Below, piece by piece: positions 55,805 to 64,000 of a stretch of 64,000 nucleotides of DNA. The notes under the pieces are model-generated. The model was not told the origin of the DNA. It was given only the letters and a program-made list of their open reading frames with translations, and made no database searches. The translations under genes and the position numbers were made by a program. Origin of the DNA: Commensalibacter intestini A911 (GTDB lineage: Bacteria; Pseudomonadota; Alphaproteobacteria; Acetobacterales; Acetobacteraceae); NCBI RefSeq assembly GCF_000231445.1, contig NZ_AGFR01000003.1:248001-312000 (forward strand), in the 5' to 3' direction. Every line of letters begins with the position of its first letter. Position 1 is the first letter of the stretch.

Positions 55805-58459
55805 TTAGTCTTCTTTTTCTTTTTTGGCTTTTGTTTTTTTAGGCGCAGCCGTTTTCTTGACCGTAGTTTTCGTCGCAGCTTTTTTGGTAGCAGTAGTCTT
55901 GGTAGCGGCAGTTGTTGTCGTTTTTTTCTTTTTTGCTTTTTCTTTAGCAGTTTTACCTTTTTCTTCCAAAATCGATAATGCTGTTTCTAAAGTTAAACTT
56001 TCACCGTTATCACCCTTTGGTAATGGCGCAACAGTTTTCTTATGTTGCAAATAAAATCCAAAACGTCCTTTGCGCAATAAAACAGGTTCTTTATCTTTTG
56101 GATGAGGACCCAAATTGTGAATAGAAGCCATTTTTTTCTCAACAACTTCTAATGCTCGGGGCAGGTCTACGGTTAAGACATTATCGGTTTTATCTAAGGA
56201 AGCAAAAATGTTTCCGACTTTGATATAAGGTCCAAAAGGACCTAAACCAGCTTGAATAGCCTCTCCTGTGGTGGGGTATTCTCCCAATGTACGAGGCAAA
56301 GATAATAGCCCAACTGCGTCTTGTAGTGTAATTGCATTTCCATCCATTCCTTTTGGAATGGTTGCGCGTTTAGGTTTTTTCTTTTTATTCTCAGGGTCAG
56401 CTTCTCCACATTGAATGTAAAGCCCATAAGGTCCTCGTTTAAGGACAATAGCTTCATCGGTTTCTGGATGATTTCCTAAAGTGCGAGAGCCTTCTTTTAA
56501 TGTGTCATCTTCTTCTGGGTTAGCACCATCAACCCCTAAGCGACGCGTATATTGGCATTCAGGATAGTTTGTACAACCCACAAAAGCGCCGTAGCGTCCT
56601 AATTTAAGATGAAGTTTTCCAGTATCACAAGACGGGCATTTTCTAGGATCACTACCATCTGTTGATTCTGCAAAGAAGTGATTGCCAAGATCGTGGTCTA
56701 AAGCATCAATAACATCAGAGATTTTGAGATCTTTAGTTTGTTCGATTGCCTTTGAAAAATCATCCCAGAAGTCACGTAAAACTGTTTTCCAATTGGTCTT
56801 GCTATCAGAGATATCATCTAGTTTTTCTTCAAGATTTGCAGTAAAATCAACATCTACGTAACGTTTAAAGAAAGAAGTTAAAAAAGCGGTAACCAATCGT
56901 CCTCGGTCTTGAGGGATAAAATAACGATTTTCAAGGGTTACATATTCTCTATCACGCAATACGCCTAAAATAGACGCATAGGTAGAAGGACGACCAATAC
57001 CGAGTTCTTCCATTTTTTTAACAAGAGAGGCTTCACTGTAACGTGGAGGAGGTTGAGTGAAATGTTGTTCAGGTAGAATTGCTTTGGTCTGTGTTTCTTC
57101 ACCTTCTTTCATAGAAGGTAACATTGTCGAGATGTCTTGTTTAGATGGATCTTTTTCTTGATCGTCAACAATATCTTTGTAAAGTTTTAAGAAACCATCA
57201 AAAGCAATCATGGAGCCTGTTGCTCTGAATAGATGCTCTTTACTAGGGTTAGCAAGTGTGACAGCTACTTGATCGAGTTCTGCAGATTGCATTTGGCTGG
57301 CGACAGCACGTTTCCAGATGAGTTCATAAAGCTTTTTTTGGTCTGGTGTTAAATAAGCAGCGACTTGATCTGGAGTATAGCTAATATTGGTTGGTCGAAT
57401 GGCTTCGTGAGCTTCTTGGGCATTTTTAGCTTTACTGGTGTAATGACGAGGCTTGGAAGGTAAGTAATTATCTCCAAATTTGTCACCGATATGTTGACGA
57501 ATAGCAGTAATGGCTTCATTCGCCATTTGCACACCATCTGTTCTCATATAGGTAATTAACCCGACGGTTTCTCCGCCCACATCGACACCTTCATACAGTT
57601 GTTGAGCTGTGCGCATCGTATTTTGTGCGCTCATATGAAGTTTGCGAGAGGCATCTTGTTGCAAAGTAGATGTCGTAAAAGGAGGGGCTGGATTTCGTTT
57701 TGTTTTTTTACGTTCAACAGCTTGGACTGCAAAATGTTCTTTTTGAAGAAGGTTAACAGCTTGTTGGGCTAGCTCTTCATTATTAAGATCAAACTGCTCT
57801 AGTTTTTTGCCTTGGAACTGTGTCAGTTTCGCCGTAAAAGCAGCATTTTCAGACGTTAAAAAAGTGCCACTAATTGTCCAATATTCTTTGGATTTGAAGA
57901 CTTCAATTTCTGCTTCACGTTCACAAATGAGGCGTAAAGCCACAGATTGCACCCGTCCCGCGCTGCGAGAGCCTGGTAATTTGCGCCATAAAATAGGGGA
58001 CAGTGTAAAGCCGACTAAGTAGTCTAACGCACGACGCGCAAGGTAAGCTTCGATAAGTGGTTGATCTAATTCCCGAGGATTTTGCATCGCATGTTGGACT
58101 GCTTGTTTGGTAATCTCGTTAAAAGTTACCCGTTCAACATTGATGTTTTTGAGAAGTTTTTTATCCTCTAACATTGCCCGAACATGCCATGAGATGGCTT
58201 CACCTTCGCGGTCAGGGTCAGTGGCGAGATAAAGATTTTTAGCCCCTTTAAGGGCTTGCGAAATGGCTTTGATTTGTTTGGTACCACGTTCGTCAGAGGA
58301 CCAGTCCATTGCAAAATCTTCATCAGGACGCACGCTACCATCCTTTGGTGGCAGGTCGCGCACATGACCAAAAGAGGCAAGAACAGTATATTGATTGCCA
58401 AGATATTTGTTAATCGTTTTAGCCTTGGCAGGTGATTCTACTATAATGACGTCTGTCAT
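55805..58459 (-). CDS. topA: DNA topoisomerase I
   Basis: Type IA topoisomerase that relaxes negative supercoils. The 884-residue protein has TOPRIM (IVESPAKAKTINKYLG; YLATDPDREGEAISWH), the catalytic tyrosine in GLITYMRTDGVQ, and the type IA core (VGFTLSPILWRKLPGSRSAGRVQSVALRLIC). A C4 zinc finger follows (CPSCDTGKLHLKLG, FVGCTNYPEC), then two or three Topo_C repeats (GPYGLYIQCGE; LGPFGPYIKVG; GRFGFYLQ). The last 45 residues are almost only Lys, Thr and Ala (ATKTTATKKAATKTTVKKT), a basic tail well known in alphaproteobacterial TopA that helps DNA binding and partner contact. It follows dprA in the same direction. Confidence 0.96.
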   Translation of the reverse strand: MTDVIIVESPAKAKTINKYLGNQYTVLASFGHVRDLPPKDGSVRPDEDFAMDWSSDERGTKQIKAISQALKGAKNLYLATDPDREGEAISWHVRAMLEDKKLLKNINVERVTFNEITKQAVQHAMQNPRELDQPLIEAYLARRALDYLVGFTLSPILWRKLPGSRSAGRVQSVALRLICEREAEIEVFKSKEYWTISGTFLTSENAAFTAKLTQFQGKKLEQFDLNNEELAQQAVNLLQKEHFAVQAVERKKTKRNPAPPFTTSTLQQDASRKLHMSAQNTMRTAQQLYEGVDVGGETVGLITYMRTDGVQMANEAITAIRQHIGDKFGDNYLPSKPRHYTSKAKNAQEAHEAIRPTNISYTPDQVAAYLTPDQKKLYELIWKRAVASQMQSAELDQVAVTLANPSKEHLFRATGSMIAFDGFLKLYKDIVDDQEKDPSKQDISTMLPSMKEGEETQTKAILPEQHFTQPPPRYSEASLVKKMEELGIGRPSTYASILGVLRDREYVTLENRYFIPQDRGRLVTAFLTSFFKRYVDVDFTANLEEKLDDISDSKTNWKTVLRDFWDDFSKAIEQTKDLKISDVIDALDHDLGNHFFAESTDGSDPRKCPSCDTGKLHLKLGRYGAFVGCTNYPECQYTRRLGVDGANPEEDDTLKEGSRTLGNHPETDEAIVLKRGPYGLYIQCGEADPENKKKKPKRATIPKGMDGNAITLQDAVGLLSLPRTLGEYPTTGEAIQAGLGPFGPYIKVGNIFASLDKTDNVLTVDLPRALEVVEKKMASIHNLGPHPKDKEPVLLRKGRFGFYLQHKKTVAPLPKGDNGESLTLETALSILEEKGKTAKEKAKKKKTTTTAATKTTATKKAATKTTVKKTAAPKKTKAKKEKED

Positions 58460-58524
58460 TGTTTCTCCAGACGAGAATTAGATGTAAAATAAAAAGTCAG
58501 AAATATAAAAATGAAGATACTATC

Positions 58525-58542
58525 GCTTCTTGAGTAAGAAGC
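58525..58542 (-). terminator. Small hairpin between dprA and topA
   Basis: GCTTCTT and AAGAAGC with a four-base loop lie in the 170-base gap upstream of topA. No close T-run is seen on the minus strand, so it may only be a leader hairpin of topA. Confidence 0.35.
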
Positions 58543-58630
58543 AAATGTTATTTTTATTCCATGTTAATAATGTTTGATAATTTATTTGTAAAGATAAAGA
58601 AAAGAAATTTTTTTAAATCAATATCTTATC

Positions 58631-59785
58631 TTAAGGGGTTAGGATATAGCCATTATGTTGAAAAATTATTTGATTACTAATTTCAAGTAGCGTAAGGGCA
58701 CCAAGCGTTTCTGTTGCGGAATAAGAAAGGTGACGAATAATTAAATCAATAGGTGTTGGCGTTGTTGATAATAACGCTAGAATTTCGGACTCTATCATTG
58801 TTGGATTGGTTTGTGTCTCTGCCTCTGTTTGAGTATTCGTAGTCTTTACTGCATAGTCTAATTCTGCGAATAAATCTGGCTTAAAAGCAGTTTTTTTCTT
58901 GGCTGTTAACACAGAGAGCTCTGGTAAAATATCTAATGCATTTTCTGTGAGGGTTGCTCCCATCCGCAATAAATTATTACTGCCTTTGCAACGAGGGTCT
59001 AAAGGAGACCCAGGAACAGCAAAAATAGGTTTATTGTATGACAAAGCAAGTTTGCTAGTGATTAAACTGCCAGAATTTAAAGCAGCTTCAATTACAACAC
59101 ATCCATGACAAAGGCCTGCAATAAGTCGATTTCGGCGAGGAAAATGGGTGGCTTGAGGGGAAGCACCTAAAGGATATTCAGAAACAATAACGCCTTTTTC
59201 AGCAATTTCTTTTTGTAATTTTTGATGTTCACTTGGGTAGACAATATCAATTCCACAGGCAATTGCTGCAATCGTAAAACCTGTATATAAAGCTCCTTTA
59301 TGTGCTGCTTGATCAATTCCTCTGGCTAATCCTGACGTCACGCCAATAGAATGTGCAGCAAGGTCAGCGGCAAGACTTTCTGAGATTTTGAGCCCATGCA
59401 TCGAGGCATTTCTGGCTCCAACAATAGCAACATTTTGTCGATGTAAGAGTTTAGCACTTCCTAAAATCGTTAAAATAGGAGGAGCGTCATCTAATTGAGC
59501 TAAGAGCTCTGGATAATCATCAAAACCATGTAAGATAAATTGTCCACCATATGCATATGTTTTTTCGATTTCTTCTATAATTAAAGAGAGAGGAGGCGGA
59601 GAAAAATTGGTGGCGGTCTTTTTATTTCTTTGTATAGAAGGCAAAGCCTCTAGAGCAGCTTCAGGTGTATGGTAGCGTTTTAAAAGCTGATGAAAGCGAA
59701 CTGCCCCAATACCATCTGTTCTTGCTAGCCTTAAATAAGAAGCTAGCTTTGGAATAGGTATCGTATTGGAACTATTATTATTCAT
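58631..59785 (-). CDS. dprA: DNA-processing protein DprA
   Basis: Cytoplasmic Rossmann-fold protein that loads RecA on incoming single-stranded DNA in transformation; it is kept widely even without known competence. From ATG 59785 there are 384 residues. A helix-hairpin region (YLRLARTDGIGAVRFHQLLKRY) precedes the Rossmann core: VGARNASMHGLKISESLAADL, SGLARGIDQAAHKGAL, AIACGIDIVYP, ISEYPLGASPQATHFPRRNRLIAGL, EAALNSGSLITSKLAL and VPGSPLDPRCKGSNNLLRMGA. A winged-helix domain (residues 320-384, LALLSTTPTPIDLIIRHL) closes it. Its start overlaps the end of plsY. Whether the bacterium takes up DNA is not shown here. Confidence 0.95.
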   Translation of the reverse strand: MNNNSSNTIPIPKLASYLRLARTDGIGAVRFHQLLKRYHTPEAALEALPSIQRNKKTATNFSPPPLSLIIEEIEKTYAYGGQFILHGFDDYPELLAQLDDAPPILTILGSAKLLHRQNVAIVGARNASMHGLKISESLAADLAAHSIGVTSGLARGIDQAAHKGALYTGFTIAAIACGIDIVYPSEHQKLQKEIAEKGVIVSEYPLGASPQATHFPRRNRLIAGLCHGCVVIEAALNSGSLITSKLALSYNKPIFAVPGSPLDPRCKGSNNLLRMGATLTENALDILPELSVLTAKKKTAFKPDLFAELDYAVKTTNTQTEAETQTNPTMIESEILALLSTTPTPIDLIIRHLSYSATETLGALTLLEISNQIIFQHNGYILTP

Positions 59786-60446
59786 TGCCGATATTGGATA
59801 AAGAAGATAGGTCTTTTTTATCGCCAATACGGGGTTCTGTGCCGTTGACTAAACGATTAATATTCGCTTGGTGTCGCCATAAAATCAATATGCTGATGAC
59901 AAGGGTAGGGAATAAAATAGGTGCTTTGAGATCAAAGGAGTTTTCAATCATGATTAATATTGGCCATGCAACGAAAGCTGATAATGCTCCGACAGAAGAT
60001 ACCTTTGAAATTTTTGCGCCTAACAACCAGATTGTACAACATAAAATGCCAGCAATAGGTGTTAAAGCAAGTGCTGCACCTAATCCTGTTGCAACACCTT
60101 TACCGCCTTTAAATCCTAACCATATCGGGAAACAATGTCCGACAACCACGAAAATGGCAGCAATAGAAGTGGCAGCCATAGGGTAAACCATACCGAAAAT
60201 AAAAGCACAAGCAACAGCCAAAGCACCTTTACCCATGTCACATAGTAAGGTCATTGCTGCGAGCTTTTTATTGCCCGTTCTTAGAACATTAGTCGCCCCA
60301 ATATTTCCTGATCCGACTTTACGAATATCACCTATCCCCCCTAACTGGCTGATTAACATTCCAAAAGGAATACTGCCAATCATATAAGAAACCAAAGCGA
60401 TTCCTGCCATTAATGGCATCGCAGAAGAGGGAAGATGCCACATCAT
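59778..60446 (-). CDS. plsY: Acyl-phosphate:glycerol-3-phosphate acyltransferase PlsY
   Basis: Inner-membrane enzyme making lysophosphatidic acid, first step of phospholipid synthesis. The 222-residue protein has about six membrane segments and all three PlsY motifs: SYMIGSIPFGMLIS, KVGSGNIGATNVLR(T), and GHCFPIWLGFKGGKGVATGLG. The C-terminal 25 residues are a polar cytoplasmic tail. It starts four bases inside the end of pyrC' (ATGATG) and overlaps dprA, so pyrB-pyrC'-plsY-dprA form a tight operon; plsY belongs to lipid and not pyrimidine synthesis, so the grouping is just growth-related. Confidence 0.95.
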   Translation of the reverse strand: MMWHLPSSAMPLMAGIALVSYMIGSIPFGMLISQLGGIGDIRKVGSGNIGATNVLRTGNKKLAAMTLLCDMGKGALAVACAFIFGMVYPMAATSIAAIFVVVGHCFPIWLGFKGGKGVATGLGAALALTPIAGILCCTIWLLGAKISKVSSVGALSAFVAWPILIMIENSFDLKAPILFPTLVISILILWRHQANINRLVNGTEPRIGDKKDLSSLSNIGNE

Positions 60447-61735
60447 GATGTTTGCCTTTGAAATACGCGACGACCTGATTTCCAGGTGCCTAAGACAAGG
60501 CCTGGTAATTTGCGATTGTCAAAGGGAGTATTTTGTGCACGACCAGGTAATTTACCAGCTTCGACTAACCATGTTTGATCAGGATCAAAAAGACAAAGAT
60601 CCGCGTCTGCTCCGATACTTAATGTTCCAGAAGAATGTCCTAATAATTGGGCAGGACGATAGGTGAGGAGAGATAAAGCATCTAATAGAGATAAGTTGCT
60701 TTCTTTGGCACGTAATAAAGTGACACTTAACAAGGTTACTAATCCAGTTCCACCAGCAGCAGCTTCGGCAAAAGGTAGACGCTTATCATCCACATCTCGA
60801 GGTAAGTGGTCAGATGCAATGGCATCAATGGTTCCATCTGCAAGTGCTTGGCAGACAGCTTGACGATCTTCTTCTGATCTTAGTGGTGGAGATAATTTCG
60901 CATAAGTGCGGAAGTCACCAATCGCTTCTTCATTTAAGTCAAAATAAACAGGTGCTGTATCACAGCTGATGGGTAGTCCTTTTTGCTTTGCTTGACGAAT
61001 AAGGTCTAAACCTTCAGCAGTAGAGACATGGCCAAAATGCAAACGACATCCTGTTAACTCAGCAAGGCGTAAGTCTCTGGCAATCATAATTGATTCAGCA
61101 GCGGCAGGAATAGAAGGTAATCCTAATTTTGTTGCAAGCTCACCTCTGGTTGCACTGCCATTTCTGGCAAGAGAAGGATCTTCTGGATGTTGTACAATTA
61201 AACAATTATAACCACGTGCATAAGACATGATTAACATCATCAGACGTGTGTTTTCTAAAGCTCTATTACCATCTGTGAAGGCAATAGCTCCAGCCTCTTG
61301 TAACAATCCAATTTCAGCCATTTCTTTACCTTCGCACCCAACACTTAGGGCACCATAAGGTAAAATATTAACAGAGTGTGTTGCTTCTCCCTTGGCTTTT
61401 AATAAGGTGACAAGAGCTGGATTATCAATAGCGGGCTTACTATTGGGTAAGATCGCCATGGTGGTAATACCACCTGCTGTACCCGCTTCGGCCGCAGTTG
61501 CAATGGTTTCGCGATATTCATAGCCAGGCTCACCAACTGTTACCCGCATATCCACTAAACCAGGGCAAAGGACTGCACCATTACCATCAATAACTTCACA
61601 GCCTTCAGGGAGTTTCTCTGTTTCAGGGAGGTCAATAGCAGCAATCTTGCCATCTTTTACGAATAAACGTCCAAGTTTGTCTAATCCTGATTTAGGATCA
61701 ATTAAGCGCACATTGGTAAACAATAATGGTTTCAT
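60443..61735 (-). CDS. pyrC: Dihydroorotase-like protein, probably non-catalytic (PyrC')
   Basis: A 430-residue amidohydrolase-fold protein of the dihydroorotase family. Catalytic dihydroorotases bind zinc through DxHxHxREPG; here residues 62-71 read [10 protein letters not shown], so both histidines are replaced (Arg64, Thr66). The usual PHH is PVY at 262-264. Other sites remain (His183 in QHPED, His236 in FGHVST, SDH at 308-310). The gene starts within the pyrB stop (ATGA). The layout, a pseudo-dihydroorotase fused by overlap to pyrB, recalls Pseudomonas PyrC', which is needed for aspartate carbamoyltransferase assembly and has no activity. If correct, an active pyrC should be elsewhere on the chromosome. 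The family call is firm; loss of activity is inferred from residues. Confidence 0.88.
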   Translation of the reverse strand: MKPLLFTNVRLIDPKSGLDKLGRLFVKDGKIAAIDLPETEKLPEGCEVIDGNGAVLCPGLVDMRVTVGEPGYEYRETIATAAEAGTAGGITTMAILPNSKPAIDNPALVTLLKAKGEATHSVNILPYGALSVGCEGKEMAEIGLLQEAGAIAFTDGNRALENTRLMMLIMSYARGYNCLIVQHPEDPSLARNGSATRGELATKLGLPSIPAAAESIMIARDLRLAELTGCRLHFGHVSTAEGLDLIRQAKQKGLPISCDTAPVYFDLNEEAIGDFRTYAKLSPPLRSEEDRQAVCQALADGTIDAIASDHLPRDVDDKRLPFAEAAAGGTGLVTLLSVTLLRAKESNLSLLDALSLLTYRPAQLLGHSSGTLSIGADADLCLFDPDQTWLVEAGKLPGRAQNTPFDNRKLPGLVLGTWKSGRRVFQRQTS

Positions 61736-62667
61736 GGTTGTGCCTTTATTTGAGAGAATTTTTCAAGAACAGCCATTCGAACCGCAACACCCATTTCAAC
61801 TTGTTCTTGGATGACGCTTTGTACAGGATCATCTGCCACGTTACTGTCAATTTCTACACCACGGTTTAATGGGCCAGGATGCATGACCAAAGCACCAGGT
61901 TTGGCAAGGTTAAGGCGACGTCGATCTAGGCCAAAGAAGCGGAAATATTCTCTGCTACTTGGAACTAGGCCTGCCTGCATCCGTTCGCGTTGCATCCGTA
62001 ACATCATAATAACGTCAACGTCTTTGATGCCTTCATCCATAGAATAATAAGGGGTTGCACCCATTTTTGTAATGGTCATCGGCAGCAAAGTCGGTGGGCC
62101 AATAACCCGAACTTTACATCCCATTGTATTGAGAAGGAGAATATTAGAACGTGCAACACGGCTATGTAAAATATCACCACAAATCGCAACTGTTAGACCT
62201 GATAAAGTGCCGTAATGACGACGAATTGTCAGTGCATCTAATAACGCTTGTGTAGGATGTTCGTGCATGCCATCCCCCGCGTTAATGACGCTGGCATCTA
62301 CTTTTTGAGCTAATAGAGCTGGTGCGCCAGAATGTGCATGTCGAATAACCAACAAGTCAGCGCGCATTGCGTTTAATGTATAAGCCGTATCGAGAAGTGT
62401 TTCCCCTTTGCTGACAGAAGAGGTTGAAACAGACATATTAATAACGTCTGCACCTAATCGTTTCCCAGCTAATTCAAAGGAGGTTCGGGTTCTCGTACTA
62501 TTTTCAAAAAATAGAGTAATTAAAGTACGTTCTCTTAATAATGTTCTTGGGGTTTTGCGAGAACGGTTAAGTAACGCGTAATTTTCAGCGCGATCAAGTA
62601 AAGATTCAATATGATGAGGGGATAGACCTTCTATTCCCAGGAAATGTTGTCCAAAGGGATTATCCAT
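61732..62667 (-). CDS. pyrB: Aspartate carbamoyltransferase catalytic subunit
   Basis: Cytoplasmic enzyme for the first committed step of pyrimidine synthesis. The 311-residue protein has the carbamoyl-phosphate motif [64 protein letters not shown] and the aspartate-binding [11 protein letters not shown] and [11 protein letters not shown]. No regulatory subunit gene (pyrI) is present. A four-base overlap joins it with pyrC' downstream, and its start overlaps the end of gltX by eight bases. This ATCase-DHOase-like pairing suggests a dodecameric complex as in Pseudomonas and Aquifex. Confidence 0.96.
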   Translation of the reverse strand: MDNPFGQHFLGIEGLSPHHIESLLDRAENYALLNRSRKTPRTLLRERTLITLFFENSTRTRTSFELAGKRLGADVINMSVSTSSVSKGETLLDTAYTLNAMRADLLVIRHAHSGAPALLAQKVDASVINAGDGMHEHPTQALLDALTIRRHYGTLSGLTVAICGDILHSRVARSNILLLNTMGCKVRVIGPPTLLPMTITKMGATPYYSMDEGIKDVDVIMMLRMQRERMQAGLVPSSREYFRFFGLDRRRLNLAKPGALVMHPGPLNRGVEIDSNVADDPVQSVIQEQVEMGVAVRMAVLEKFSQIKAQP

Positions 62668-64000
62668 TGGTAACGGCTCCTAATCTAGCCAACACTTCTT
62701 CTTTGCCCAAAGCCAGTAATGTATCATCAATTCCAGGGGACATGGTGCTGCCTGTTACAGCTGCGCGTAGGGGTTGGGCGACTTTGCCTAACTTTAACCC
62801 TTCAGTTTCTGCAAATTGATGAAGAAGATGATTAATAGCCTCTTTGGTAAAAGAAGTTAACGTGGCAAGTTGCGATGCAAGTTTGCTCAGCATAGCACAA
62901 TTTTCTTCGTTGAGTAGCTTTTGTGCTTTGTCATTAAAAAGTAATGGAGGTTCCATACAGAGGAACGCAGCATTTTGTGTCAGTTCAACAATACTTTTAG
63001 CGCGTTCTTTTAATCCTGGCATGAGGGCTAAAATACGCTGCTGATGGATAGGATCTAACACAAATCCTTCTTGCTCAGAAAGACGACTGATAATGTCCTG
63101 AGTCAAACGAGCATCATTTGCTTGACGTAGCCAATAGCCATTTACATGTAATAATTTTGCATAATCCATACGAGAAGGAGAGCGTCCGACTCCATCAAGA
63201 TCAAATAATTTAATTTGCTCTTCACGACTAAGGATTTCGTCATCCCCATGACCCCAACCTAAGCGTAATAAATAATTACAGAGGGCTTCTGGTAAATAAC
63301 CTTCATCACGGAATTCAACAACAGAGCTTGCTCCATGACGCTTGGATAATTTTGCACCATCAGGCCCATGAATGAGAGGGAGATGAGCAAAATGAGGAAT
63401 ATTCCAGCCCATTGCACGATAAATCATAAGTTGACGGAACGTATTGGTTAAATGATCATCCCCACGAATAACATGGGTAATATCCATATCATGATCATCA
63501 CAAACAACAGCGTGCTGATAGGTCGGGGTACCATCTGCGCGTAAGATGATCATGTCATCAAGCTCAATATTTGCGACGGTCACTTCACCTTGAACTAAAT
63601 CATTAAGGACGGTCTTGCCTTCATGTGGTGCTTTAATTCGAACGGTATAAGGGGCACCTTCTGGTGCTTCTGAAGGGTCACGATCACGCCAATAACCATT
63701 ATAGCGAGGTGCTTTCCCTTCTGCTTGTGCTTTGGCGCGCATATCGGCGAGCTCTTCTTGGGTGCAGAAGCATTTATAAGCTTTGCCTGTTTCTAGTAAA
63801 TGTAAAGCGACTTCTTGGTGTCGTTTGATACGGGTAGATTGATAGACAGGTTCTTCGTCTGGGGTTAATCCCATCCATGCCAAACCATCCAAAATCACAT
63901 CTACAGCTTTTTGTGTAGAGCGTTCTCGGTCTGTATCTTCGATACGTAATAAAAACTGGCCATGATGATGTTTGGCATAAAGATAGTTGAAAAGGGCAGC
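62660..64000 (-). CDS. gltX: Glutamate--tRNA ligase (N-terminus beyond window)
   Basis: Class I synthetase charging tRNA-Glu. The frame is open to the window edge, so the first residues with the HIGH motif are missing; 446 codons are visible. Visible parts are [29 protein letters not shown], typical of the start of the catalytic domain, then [11 protein letters not shown] (a Cys remains near the zinc-site area), [25 protein letters not shown], the KLSKRHGA signature and the C-terminal anticodon-binding part with [32 protein letters not shown]. One more copy (gltX2) is common in alphaproteobacteria, so this may be one of two. It precedes pyrB with an eight-base overlap. Confidence 0.95.
   Translation of the reverse strand, partial: AALFNYLYAKHHHGQFLLRIEDTDRERSTQKAVDVILDGLAWMGLTPDEEPVYQSTRIKRHQEVALHLLETGKAYKCFCTQEELADMRAKAQAEGKAPRYNGYWRDRDPSEAPEGAPYTVRIKAPHEGKTVLNDLVQGEVTVANIELDDMIILRADGTPTYQHAVVCDDHDMDITHVIRGDDHLTNTFRQLMIYRAMGWNIPHFAHLPLIHGPDGAKLSKRHGASSVVEFRDEGYLPEALCNYLLRLGWGHGDDEILSREEQIKLFDLDGVGRSPSRMDYAKLLHVNGYWLRQANDARLTQDIISRLSEQEGFVLDPIHQQRILALMPGLKERAKSIVELTQNAAFLCMEPPLLFNDKAQKLLNEENCAMLSKLASQLATLTSFTKEAINHLLHQFAETEGLKLGKVAQPLRAAVTGSTMSPGIDDTLLALGKEEVLARLGAVTNG

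Overview
The window is a gene-dense, low-G+C (by eye roughly the upper 30s percent) chromosomal segment from an alphaproteobacterium. I infer an acetic acid bacterium (Acetobacteraceae), most like a low-G+C insect-gut genus such as Commensalibacter. The basis is the gene content and order (mreBCD-mrdAB, argD-argF-hslO, ileS-lspA-DUF3035-mutL, pyrB-pyrC'-plsY-dprA-topA), alphaproteobacterial protein families, and strong A+T bias in spacers. No database search was possible, so the taxonomy is inference. I saw no rRNA, tRNA, CRISPR array, insertion sequence or prophage.

Layout. 1-9.4 kb: a truncated amino-acid permease, a small gene split by a frameshift, aspS, an NsrR-like Rrf2 regulator, rne, a cell-wall amidase with a Tat-like signal, and a glycine-zipper lipoprotein. 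10.0-16.2 kb: the rod-shape and elongation cluster mreB-mreC-mreD-mrdA-rodA plus a DUF3293 gene. 16.2-24.7 kb: two tandem outer-membrane barrel paralogues, an HtrA protease coupled to the helicase gene hrpB, and a DsbD/ScsB-type reductase. 24.8-27.6 kb: the lactate-oxidation operon lutABC. 27.7-33.2 kb: a lipoprotein, hslO-argF-argD, recX and a CHAP-domain lipoprotein. 33.2-36.4 kb: an A+T-rich island with a GT2 glycosyltransferase and a Wzx-type flippase, flanked by two ~440-base gene-poor spacers. 36.4-46.9 kb: a lone tatA, ribF, ileS-lspA-DUF3035 lipoprotein-mutL, a lone nuoM and fumC. 47-53.8 kb: a DUF3861 gene behind a Fur-like palindrome, parE, two envelope proteins with Lys/Thr-rich tails, an Rrf2 regulator divergent from cysK, and an OmpA-type protein. 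54-64 kb: a C-terminal processing protease, topA, dprA, plsY, pyrC', pyrB and the start-truncated gltX.

How it fits together. Most of the segment is core: translation (aspS, ileS, gltX), RNA decay (rne), topology and repair (parE, topA, mutL, recX, dprA, hrpB), wall growth and remodelling (mreBCD, PBP2, RodA, amidase, CHAP protein, Ctp), envelope quality control (HtrA, DsbD/ScsB, Hsp33, LspA, DUF3035/BamF), and lactate, fumarate, arginine, pyrimidine and cysteine metabolism.

Most worth a second look: (i) a small gene whose two halves join by a -1 shift exactly at A AAA AAG; (ii) a PyrC fused head to tail with pyrB that lacks the metal-binding HxH; (iii) near-perfect Fur-box-like palindromes, one overlapping the ribosome-binding site of the DUF3861 gene; (iv) orphan nuoM and orphan tatA; (v) the A+T-rich surface-glycan island; (vi) Lys/Thr/Ala-rich C-terminal tails shared by RNase E, TopA and two adjacent envelope proteins. 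I found nothing that is clearly a new defence or mobile system.
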